A stretch of DNA of 30,524 nt, from assembly GCA_965366365.1 (NCBI GenBank), contig CBDUEV010000034.1:1-30524 (forward strand), in the 5' to 3' direction. The stretch comes from CBDUEV01 sp965366365 (GTDB lineage: Bacteria; Actinomycetota; Acidimicrobiia; Spongiisociales; JAENVV01). Made by a program: the position numbers and the translations under genes. The notes beneath the pieces are model-generated. The model made no database searches. It worked only from the letters and a program-made list of their open reading frames with translations, and was not told where the DNA came from. Below, piece after piece: positions 23,030 through 29,502 of the stretch. Every line of letters starts with the position of its first letter. The stretch's first letter is position 1.

Positions 23030-24163
23030 TCAGCAGATGGCGTCGTCGGGGTACCCATGGGCACGGGGATCCGAGATCGGCAGAAACGATCGCTCCCGCC
23101 CGGTATGAGCCCCTGCCGCCGAGAGGTAGCGGCTGTGACACCAGCCCGTCATTGCCCCATAGGTGACCTCGTACCAATCGGCCATGCCGACCGCCACCGC
23201 CGCGCCGGTGCCTTCCACCCCTGACGCGCCAGGGGGGATCGCACCGAGGACGGGATGTTCGATGCCGGGGGCGACCCGCATGTTCAGAGCATCGTCGGCT
23301 TCCACCCCCACCACGACGAAAGACAGCTGAAGCTCAGGCCGAACGTCGACCTTCTCGAGATAGCGACCGCTCACCCATCCGGACCCACCGGCATGGGCGA
23401 TTTCCACCCACTCGGTGCCCGACACCGCCTGGCGCGCCCCTGAACCGGTGACGGTGGTTTCGTGGGGAGCGAGGGCGCCAACGATGTCATGGCCTACTCC
23501 AGCGGCCGCGCGAACGTTCAAGACGTCGTCAGCCGCAACATCCACGACCCGATATCGGGTGTTCCGACCACGGTCGATCGCGACCGGTTCCGGCTCCGGC
23601 GAAACCGCCAGGAGCTGATCGATCCTGATCTTGCCGGGATCCCAGTGGGAGTTCTCGGGTACGTGCTGGTGGCCGCACCAACCGTCGAAGCTTCTCCACT
23701 CGCCGGCCGACATGCGGGCAGCACCCGAGGTTCCATATGCCTCGCTTCCCAGGAACTCGAACGGAGCAACCGATCGCATGCCCGTCTGCGCCTCGACCCA
23801 GCGCATCCAGCTTCCCAGCGCGTGGAGCAGACGCGGCGACATCGATGCTGATTCGGCGGCCTTCCCGACGATCTCGATCTGGATGGCTCGCGCCCGATTG
23901 GTCTGGACCCCTCCGGAGGGATTGGCGAGCGCTCGGGAGGCACGATCAATGGGGAGATGCTGATAGATCACCACCTCCGACGTCCGGTCTACCGCCGTGA
24001 AATGGGGATAGGAGCTGTGCCACCCGCCGTAGTCGGTGGTGGAAGGAGTGAACGAAAGCGACTCGGTCGTGTGCAGCACGCCCCGATAGGGGTACCCCGA
24101 TTCGTAGACGCCGCCGTCACGGGTGGCGGGGTTCCTGACCGAGCTCGGATACCAGAGTTCCAT
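23030..24163 (-). CDS. N-acetylmuramoyl-L-alanine amidase-like protein with two SH3-like domains
   Basis: ATG 24163 with AGAGGGAACA upstream gives 377 residues. The Amidase_2/PGRP domain occupies about 20-190: YRGVLHTTES (zinc His31), ARAIQIEIVGKA (strand near the active site), WCGHQHVPENSHWDPGKIRIDQLL (zinc His in GHQH, and Asp175). Two bacterial SH3-like domains follow (about 206-273, VVDVAADDVLNVRAAAGVGH...WVSGRYLEKV; and 280-345, VVGVEADDALNMRVAPGIEH...WCHSRYLS). It would cleave the amide between muramic acid and L-Ala. No signal peptide or membrane segment is visible, which is like a phage endolysin, but no phage genes surround it. Confidence 0.88.
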   Translation of the reverse strand: MELWYPSSVRNPATRDGGVYESGYPYRGVLHTTESLSFTPSTTDYGGWHSSYPHFTAVDRTSEVVIYQHLPIDRASRALANPSGGVQTNRARAIQIEIVGKAAESASMSPRLLHALGSWMRWVEAQTGMRSVAPFEFLGSEAYGTSGAARMSAGEWRSFDGWCGHQHVPENSHWDPGKIRIDQLLAVSPEPEPVAIDRGRNTRYRVVDVAADDVLNVRAAAGVGHDIVGALAPHETTVTGSGARQAVSGTEWVEIAHAGGSGWVSGRYLEKVDVRPELQLSFVVVGVEADDALNMRVAPGIEHPVLGAIPPGASGVEGTGAAVAVGMADWYEVTYGAMTGWCHSRYLSAAGAHTGRERSFLPISDPRAHGYPDDAIC

Positions 24164-24316
24164 TGTTCCCTCTTCACCAACCCTACCGGCCGGGCCCTGT
24201 GGCGGGCTGCCAATCGTCTCGAGTGCTTGCGCCTGCAAGCAGGCAATTTGGGTCTCCCGACCTATTTCCGTTATGGTTTCTCGGCGGAGCTGGGATGAAC
24301 TCCGAAAGGCGAGAAA

Positions 24317-25342
24317 TTGAGACTTCCCCAGCTTCCCCTGGCTACCCGTCCTTTGCCTTTGCGCACGTTCGGCATCCTCGTTTTGGTAGCCGCCTTCCTG
24401 TTGGCCGCACTCCCAGCCTCGGCCGCCGTCTCAGAGCCCGAGATGGAACAGTGCCTTCTCGCCAAGATCAACACCGATCGGGCAGCGGCCGGCCTCGACG
24501 CCCTCCGCCTGGCCACCGACGTCGTGCCGGGAGTTCGAGCTCATTCCGAGTGGATGTCCGACCACGAATTCGCGCACATGAGCGACGCCGCTCGCCTCGC
24601 CATCCTGCCGCCGGGCGTGTTGGGTTACGCGGAGAACGTCGCCATGACGGGCGATCCGAACCCGACCGACTGCAGCGCCATCCACACCCTCATCATGGGC
24701 TCTGCCGGCCATCGCGCCAATGTGTTGCTGTCGACCATGCGCTTCGCGGCGATCGGCGCCCACATCGACGGTCAAGGAGTGTGGGTCACGGAGCTGTTCT
24801 TCGATGCCTCCGGATACTCGCCCGAGTTCGACGGGACCTTCTGGGACGACGACGGTTCTCCTTTCGAGGCCGACATCGAACGGTTGGCAGCCGCCGGGAT
24901 CACGAGCGGGTGTGGCCCTGAGCAGTTCTGTCCTGCCGGGCCGGTCACCCGAGGCCAGATGGCCGCCTTTCTGGTCCGTGCCCTCGATCTCCCCGACGCC
25001 CCGCCCGCCGGCTTCACGGATACCGTCGGCAACACCTTCGCCAACGACATCGACCGCCTCGCCGCGGCGGGTATCACGATGGGCTGCTCGGCTGACCAAT
25101 TCTGCCCGGGCATGTCGGTGAGTCGCGGTCAGATGGCCGCCTTCCTCGTGCGCTCGCTCGGTCTTCCCGACGCACCCTCGTACGGATTCTCGGACACCGT
25201 TGGGAACACCTTCGCCAACGACATAGACCGCCTCGCCGCCGCCGGCGTCACATTGGGCTGTGGCGCGAACGCGTACTGCCCCAACGAAGCCATCACCCGG
25301 GCTCAGATGGCGGCCTTCCTCGTGCGCGGCCTCGGCCTCTAG
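24317..25342 (+). CDS. secreted CAP-domain protein with three SLH-like repeats
   Basis: I accept TTG 24317, with AAAGG 8 nt upstream, because the signal peptide begins there (MRLPQLPLATRPLPLRTFGILVLVAAFLLAALPASAAV). The CAP (SCP/PR1) domain spans about 40-160 with CLLAKINTDRAAAGL, HSEWMSD, GYAENVAM and GHRANVLL. Three C-terminal repeats of about 58 residues follow, each with DIxRLAAAGIT.GC...(F/Y)CP....R.QMAAFLVR; the last ends the protein. This repeat resembles a shortened S-layer homology motif and is common in Acidimicrobiia surface proteins; it may anchor the protein to the wall. Each unit has two Cys that could form a disulfide. It is divergent from the amidase. Confidence 0.9.
   Translation: MRLPQLPLATRPLPLRTFGILVLVAAFLLAALPASAAVSEPEMEQCLLAKINTDRAAAGLDALRLATDVVPGVRAHSEWMSDHEFAHMSDAARLAILPPGVLGYAENVAMTGDPNPTDCSAIHTLIMGSAGHRANVLLSTMRFAAIGAHIDGQGVWVTELFFDASGYSPEFDGTFWDDDGSPFEADIERLAAAGITSGCGPEQFCPAGPVTRGQMAAFLVRALDLPDAPPAGFTDTVGNTFANDIDRLAAAGITMGCSADQFCPGMSVSRGQMAAFLVRSLGLPDAPSYGFSDTVGNTFANDIDRLAAAGVTLGCGANAYCPNEAITRAQMAAFLVRGLGL
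24845..25339 (+). repeat. three tandem copies of a 58-residue SLH-like unit
   Basis: The second and third units are exactly 174 bp apart and are nearly identical over AACACCTTCGCCAACGACAT and its flanks (25031 and 25205), indicating a recent duplication. The first unit is more diverged. Confidence 0.85.
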
Positions 25343-25782
25343 AGACCGCCCGCATCCTGAATCACGGCGGCACGGTGGTCGGTTTAGCGCCGAGTTGTCC
25401 ACACGATTGGCCGATAATTCCGCCGACGCTCGGCCACATTCCCCAGCGGAGCCACCTCCGACCGGGTATCGAGAAGCCTCGTTGGCCCCGCTGGTCCGAC
25501 AAGTGAAGATCCCATGCCTTGGAGCTGTCTGGATGGGTCCGAGATTCGCCGACCTCAGCCCAACCAGGGCTGACCGCCAGCGGCATCGGTAGACCGGAGA
25601 GCGCCATGCGCGTCGGTCTGAAGAAGTCGTTCTCGCTGTGCGAGTTCCTCTTGCAGCGCTGAACAAGAGTTTCCCGAGGCACATCGGCAACCCGCAACCA
25701 GGCGCCAGGAGCGGGCAGCTGGTATCCGATCCGGGTGCGTCTTCGCTACCATGCCCGGCGCCCAACTCCGAAAGTGGCTTCA
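25343..25782. other. 440-bp intergenic region, no gene supported
   Basis: No long frame with good codon bias lies here. It contains TTGTCCACA (25395-25403), a perfect match to the actinobacterial DnaA-box consensus, but only one copy. A possible 18-codon ORF begins at ATG 25606 behind GGAGAG (MRVGLKKSFSLCEFLLQR); there is no other support for it. The acyltransferase promoter must be near the right end. Confidence 0.5.
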
Positions 25783-26994
25783 ATGCCGCACAACCCGACG
25801 CAACCGAGCGAGCCATCACCCGTCGAGCCTGCATCCGGACCTTCCACCGCTACGGCCATCAGCACGGGCAGCAATCGCACCTATTTCCCGGCCCTGGATG
25901 GCATCAGAGCAATCGCCGTGATGATCGTCGTGGTGGCGCATGGATCGGTTCGGCTCTGGCCTCAAGACGTGCGCCTCCGGAGCGGCTGGGTCGGAGTTCA
26001 GATCTTCTTCGTGCTGTCCGGTTTCCTCATCACCTATCTGCTCCTCGCCGAGAAGCAGCGGACCTCGAGGATCAGCCTCAAAGACTTCTACATCCGGCGC
26101 GGACTGAGGATCTGGCCTCTCTACTACGGGATGCTGGCCCTCTATGCGTTCGTACTGCCACGGCTCGACTCAACGTCCTTCTCTGGCGTCTTCATTGGGA
26201 TCGATAGTCCCGATTTCGAGGGATACCGATCCGCTTTGTGGCCGCACGTCGTCTTCCTGCAGAACTACCTGGTTGACGTCGCCGACGTGCGGCTTGGTCT
26301 CGGCGTGTATTGGTCGCTGGCCGTCGAAGAACACTTCTACCTGGTGTGGCCGCTTCTGGTGGTCCTCTTCTCGCGGAAGGCTCTGCCCTGGCTCCTCGGG
26401 CTCACCGTTGTCGGAAGTGCAGCGTCATCGATTCTGTACGACCTGCGCGTTCTTCCGTTCCAGCCTGGGTACGGAGAACTCACTCACAACAACCTCTTCG
26501 CCATCGCGGCCGGCTGTCTCGTCGGCTACGCATGGGCCTTTCATGCCGAAACGATTACCGCTCTCGGAAACCGAGCGGTTCGGAGCGCCTCTGCCGTAGC
26601 GTGGATCATCATTGGACTCGTCGTCGTCAACGGCTCAGCAATGGTTGACCTCACCCTCATTCCAGGCCCCAATACGGTTGCCAAGCTCCTGGTCGTCGCC
26701 TCGTCGGCGATTTTGATCGTTGGGATCATCTCTCGCCCCACCGATCACAAATTCAGACTGCTATCGCTGCCGCATACCGTTCACATCGGGCGGATCTCGT
26801 ACGGGATCTACCTCACGCACGCTCTCGTGCTCGGGGCGTTCGCCAGGTCTGCGTCCCTGTGGAACGACAGCGTCTTGGGCGCCGTTGCCGGGATGGTCAT
26901 CTTCGCCTGGCTGGCAGTAGTGGTCGCAGATTTCATTTACCGGCGATTCGAAGCTCCCATCCTCCTCGTCAAGAAACGCTTCCAGCGCTTCTAG
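25783..26994 (+). CDS. OafA/YrhL-type membrane acyltransferase
   Basis: ATG 25783 gives 403 residues. After a 30-residue polar N-terminus comes the Acyltransferase_3 core: YFPALDGIRAIAVMIVVVAHGS with the conserved His in the first helix, GWVGVQIFFVLSGFLITYLLL, FYIRRGLRIWPLYY with the conserved Arg residues, and VYWSLAVEEHFYLVWPLL. About ten membrane helices continue to HIGRISYGIYLTHALVL and a basic tail (KKRFQRF). Family members O-acylate surface sugars, and the nearby rhamnose and sulfotransferase genes fit surface glycan modification. The binding site before the start is weak. The acyl group and acceptor are unknown. Confidence 0.92.
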   Translation: MPHNPTQPSEPSPVEPASGPSTATAISTGSNRTYFPALDGIRAIAVMIVVVAHGSVRLWPQDVRLRSGWVGVQIFFVLSGFLITYLLLAEKQRTSRISLKDFYIRRGLRIWPLYYGMLALYAFVLPRLDSTSFSGVFIGIDSPDFEGYRSALWPHVVFLQNYLVDVADVRLGLGVYWSLAVEEHFYLVWPLLVVLFSRKALPWLLGLTVVGSAASSILYDLRVLPFQPGYGELTHNNLFAIAAGCLVGYAWAFHAETITALGNRAVRSASAVAWIIIGLVVVNGSAMVDLTLIPGPNTVAKLLVVASSAILIVGIISRPTDHKFRLLSLPHTVHIGRISYGIYLTHALVLGAFARSASLWNDSVLGAVAGMVIFAWLAVVVADFIYRRFEAPILLVKKRFQRF

Positions 26995-27000
26995 GACCGC

Positions 27001-27014
27001 GAGAACGCGTTCTC
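27001..27014. repeat. perfect 14-bp palindrome
   Basis: GAGAACGCGTTCTC is fully self-complementary and lies 7 bp after the acyltransferase stop codon. With no loop it is a poor terminator and more like a protein-binding site. No known regulator is assigned to it. Confidence 0.4.
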
Positions 27015-27072
27015 CCAAACCAAGCAAACCCGTGCCCGGATGGCCGCCTTCCTGGCGCCGCTGCCTCAGCCT

Positions 27073-27303
27073 CTATCCACCGCTCAGACTCGGTTCGTCC
27101 GGACCGGTTGGCTCCATGGCGGTCACCACATTCGGCACCGTTGTGGGCGGGGTCGAGCGAGCACCGAGCGAGAGCAGCGCAGACAGCACCGTTGTGAGCA
27201 CCATGGCCACCACCACGATGACGACCAGCAGCCGGGTTCGGAGACCATGACGGCGCCGCGGCCGTGCGGGTGCAGAGTCTTCGCCAGGATCGCCGAGGTG
27301 CAT
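27073..27303 (-). CDS. small single-pass membrane protein
   Basis: The 76-residue protein has a basic N-terminus (ARPRRRHGLRTR), one membrane helix (LLVVIVVVAMVLTTVLSALLSLG, about 25-47), and a short Pro/Thr-rich tail. No family is recognised. ATG 27303 has no Shine-Dalgarno, but TAGCGT ends 6 nt upstream, matching a leaderless promoter. Strong third-position GC and a clear topology support coding. It lies convergent to the acyltransferase and divergent from the sulfotransferase. Confidence 0.5.
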   Translation of the reverse strand: MHLGDPGEDSAPARPRRRHGLRTRLLVVIVVVAMVLTTVLSALLSLGARSTPPTTVPNVVTAMEPTGPDEPSLSGG

Positions 27304-27309
27304 CCGGCA

Positions 27310-27315
27310 ACGCTA
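27310..27315 (-). promoter_or_regulatory. -10 box for the leaderless small membrane protein
   Basis: TAGCGT on the minus strand is separated from ATG 27303 by TGCCGG (6 nt). The layout is identical to that at the GNAT gene (TAGTGT, 6 nt, ATG). Confidence 0.4.
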
Positions 27316-27407
27316 GGCGAACCTGGGTCGGCGGAGCGACCTCTCCGCCTTCGGGTCGGTTGATCCGGCTTGGGCCAAGTCTCCCGCCAGGGTCGGGTGG
27401 ACGACAC

Positions 27408-27416
27408 TGGTATTAT
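27408..27416 (+). promoter_or_regulatory. extended -10 promoter of the sulfotransferase gene
   Basis: TGGTATTAT combines the TGN extension with a near-consensus -10 box. It ends 9 nt before ATG 27426, so the transcript is leaderless or almost so. No -35 box is seen, as expected for extended -10 promoters. Confidence 0.6.
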
Positions 27417-27425
27417 CCCAGCTCC

Positions 27426-28274
27426 ATGAGCCAACACGGCTCGGCCAGACCATCACGCGCCGGCAGGTACGAAATGACAGACGAACTGATCATCACCGGC
27501 TTCCATCGGAGCGGCACGTCGATGGTCACCCAGCTCCTGCACTCGGCGGGACTCTTCGTAGGTGACGATCTCCTCGGAGCGCGCCCCTCCAACCCGTACG
27601 GTCATTTCGAGGACCGGGCAGTGGTTGGCCTCCACGACGCCATCCTGAGAGACAACGACCTCAACTGGCAGGTTGGCGAACCGCTGATCCCCTCCGTCCT
27701 GCCCGATCGCTGGGCTGCCGCCCGAGGTCTCGTGCAGCAACGACGGGCAACCCACAAGCGCTGGGGCTTCAAGGACCCTCGTGTGTGCCTCTTCCTCGGA
27801 ATGTGGAAGCACCTCATGCCCTCGGCGAAGTTCCTCATCGTCTTCCGCTCTGCAGTCAGTTCGGCCTACTCACTCGAGCGCCGCCACGCGACGCAGATGT
27901 TCGGCGGCGAAGGTCCACGCCGCGTCCACATGCGATTCTGGAGCGAACCGGATCTCGCCCTCCGCATGTGGCTGGTTCACAACGAGGCCATCCTCCGCTT
28001 TGCCGCCAAGTATCCAGAGGACGTCGCCGCCATCTCATTCGATGCCGTGGCACAAGGATTCCCCCTTGTCGACCTTCTCAACGAGTCGTGGAACCTCGAC
28101 CTCGAGCGCACCGCCACACATTCCGTCTTCGACCCGGGCGCCACCCAACCAAGGCCTTACCCCATGTTCGTTCAGGATCCTGACCTGGTGGACCGAGCCA
28201 TGGGGGTATGGCGCCGCCTGCGTGAGCTGGAGCAGACCAGTTCCTTCGAGAAGGAGCCCGCAATTGCGACGTGA
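27426..28274 (+). CDS. sulfotransferase-family protein
   Basis: From ATG 27426 the product has 282 residues; ATG 27474 (266 residues) is an alternative closer to the conserved start but has only a weak binding site. The PAPS 5'-phosphosulfate loop is DELIITGFHRSGTSMVTQLL, and the 3'-phosphate-binding region is AKFLIVFRSAVSSAYSLERR. GFKDPRVCLF precedes it as in bacterial Sulfotransfer_1/3 proteins. It may transfer sulfate to a surface sugar or lipid; the acceptor is not known. The next gene, a coiled-coil protein, overlaps its 3' end by 11 bp, so the two are translated together. Confidence 0.85.
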   Translation: MSQHGSARPSRAGRYEMTDELIITGFHRSGTSMVTQLLHSAGLFVGDDLLGARPSNPYGHFEDRAVVGLHDAILRDNDLNWQVGEPLIPSVLPDRWAAARGLVQQRRATHKRWGFKDPRVCLFLGMWKHLMPSAKFLIVFRSAVSSAYSLERRHATQMFGGEGPRRVHMRFWSEPDLALRMWLVHNEAILRFAAKYPEDVAAISFDAVAQGFPLVDLLNESWNLDLERTATHSVFDPGATQPRPYPMFVQDPDLVDRAMGVWRRLRELEQTSSFEKEPAIAT

Positions 28275-28605
28275 CGAGTTCATCGTGGAACTGGACGCCA
28301 AGGACCTCCGCGTGGAGAACGACCTCCTCATCCACGAGGTGGCCTACTTGCGGGGTCTGGTCAACAACCTCCAGGAGCAGGTCAACGCAGCCTCCGACAG
28401 ACACAAGGCCGAACGGTCGGCTGCCGAGGCAGCGAGGAAGTCGCTGGCTGTGGCGTCCAAGAACCTTGCGACAGCCAAGAAGGACATTGCCTGGATTCTC
28501 GAGCGCCTCGATCGTTCGCCGATCGGTTGGATCATCCGGCGACGAACCGGCTTCCAGAAGCTGGCCGCCCGCTGGAGTGACGACGAACCAGCCACGGTCG
28601 AATAG
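28264..28605 (+). CDS. coiled-coil protein coupled to the sulfotransferase
   Basis: TTG 28264 is supported by AAGGAG (28251-28256) 7 nt upstream and gives 113 residues. Residues 5-80 form a long amphipathic helix with heptad-like Leu/Val/Ala spacing (IVELDAKDLRVENDLLIHEVAYLRGLVNNLQEQV...), followed by a basic C-terminus (GWIIRRRTGFQKLAARW). Similar coiled coils are attached to glycosyltransferases and O-antigen enzymes. Here it is a separate gene overlapping the sulfotransferase by 11 bp, so it probably works with that enzyme as a scaffold or chain-length ruler. That role is inference. Confidence 0.75.
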   Translation: MRRDEFIVELDAKDLRVENDLLIHEVAYLRGLVNNLQEQVNAASDRHKAERSAAEAARKSLAVASKNLATAKKDIAWILERLDRSPIGWIIRRRTGFQKLAARWSDDEPATVE

Positions 28606-28606
28606 A

Positions 28607-28636
28607 ACTTCGGCGGCCGGGCGGGCGGGCCGAAGT
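28607..28636. terminator. hairpin between convergent genes
   Basis: ACTTCGGC (28607-28614) pairs perfectly with GCCGAAGT (28629-28636). It lies between the coiled-coil gene and the convergent rmlD gene and could end both transcripts. There is no U-run. Confidence 0.55.
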
Positions 28637-28656
28637 CAGGGTCCACCCCTTTACAC

Positions 28657-29502
28657 CTACTTCGACGAAAGCCGCTCCATCGTGGCGGCCACCACCTTTG
28701 GCAAGGACTCCTCCCATCCCGGCAAGGGCGTCAAGCCCAACTGGCCCGTTCGCTCGGAGCCGAGTTCGGAGTTGGGCGGCCGCCGAGCAGGGCGGGGAAA
28801 CTGATCGGTCGAGCAGGGAGAAATCCGGTCCGGGTCGAATCCGGCCAGGCCAACCGCGGCACGGGCCAACCCAAACCAGGTCGTCGCGCCTGAGTTCGTA
28901 AGATGGAGAAGGCCGGTTGCCCCGGCCCCGATCGCGGCCATCGTCGCAGAGGCGAGATCATCGGTGACAGTCGGACAGCCTCTCTGGTCATCCACCACCT
29001 GGAGCTCACGCTCACCGACCAGATCGAGCATCGTCGACACGAAGTTGGAGTGGGTCCCCGAAATGACCCACGAGGTCCGCACGATGAGAGCATTCGGGTC
29101 GGCGATCCCCACCAACCGCTCGCCCGCCAGCTTGGTCCGGCCGTACGCACTGGTCGGGTTGGTTGGCGAGCTCTCGAGGTAGGCCCCGCTCTCTCGTCCG
29201 TCGAACACATAGTCAGTCGAAAAGGTGACGAGCTTCGCTCCGTGCCCTGACGTCCAGGCGGCCATCTCGCCAACCGACAATGCATTGACCTTCTCGGCGG
29301 TTGCCTCGTCCGATTCGGCCGCATCCACGGCGGTGTAGGCGGCGCAGTTGATGAGCAGTTCCGGTCGGAGCCGATCGAGCACACGGCCCACTCCATCCGG
29401 TTGCGAGAGGTCGAGATCATCTCGTGTCAGGAACCGGGCGTCCGGCACCAGAAGGCGAAAGGCGGTGGCCAGCTGGCCCGTGGCGCCCGTGACGACGATC
29501 AA
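28657..29502 (-). CDS. rmlD: dTDP-4-dehydrorhamnose reductase
   Basis: TTG 29502 is chosen because the protein then starts IVVTGATGQLATAF, the NADPH-binding Rossmann start, and GAGGTG lies 8 nt upstream; it also overlaps the rmlA stop as TTGA. The 281 residues show LLINCAAYTAVDAAE, FSTDYVFDG with Thr96, and the catalytic pair Tyr120 and Lys124 (YGRTK). GCPTVTDDLA near 190 and the C-terminal RPPNSELGSER motif are typical of RmlD. It catalyses the last step of dTDP-L-rhamnose synthesis. The gene is translationally coupled to rmlA. Confidence 0.93.
   Translation of the reverse strand: MIVVTGATGQLATAFRLLVPDARFLTRDDLDLSQPDGVGRVLDRLRPELLINCAAYTAVDAAESDEATAEKVNALSVGEMAAWTSGHGAKLVTFSTDYVFDGRESGAYLESSPTNPTSAYGRTKLAGERLVGIADPNALIVRTSWVISGTHSNFVSTMLDLVGERELQVVDDQRGCPTVTDDLASATMAAIGAGATGLLHLTNSGATTWFGLARAAVGLAGFDPDRISPCSTDQFPRPARRPPNSELGSERTGQLGLTPLPGWEESLPKVVAATMERLSSK

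Noticed and set aside
23030..24163. Prophage around the endolysin-like amidase
   Set aside because: No integrase, terminase, capsid, tail or holin gene and no attachment repeats are seen nearby.
24845..25339. CRISPR array
   Set aside because: The repeats are 174 bp in-frame protein repeats without spacers.
25606..25662. 18-codon ORF behind GGAGAG
   Set aside because: Too short, with no coupling to a downstream gene or other regulatory structure.
24431..25834. Minus-strand 467-codon open frame
   Set aside because: It is antisense to the CAP/SLH-like protein and mirrors its repeats.
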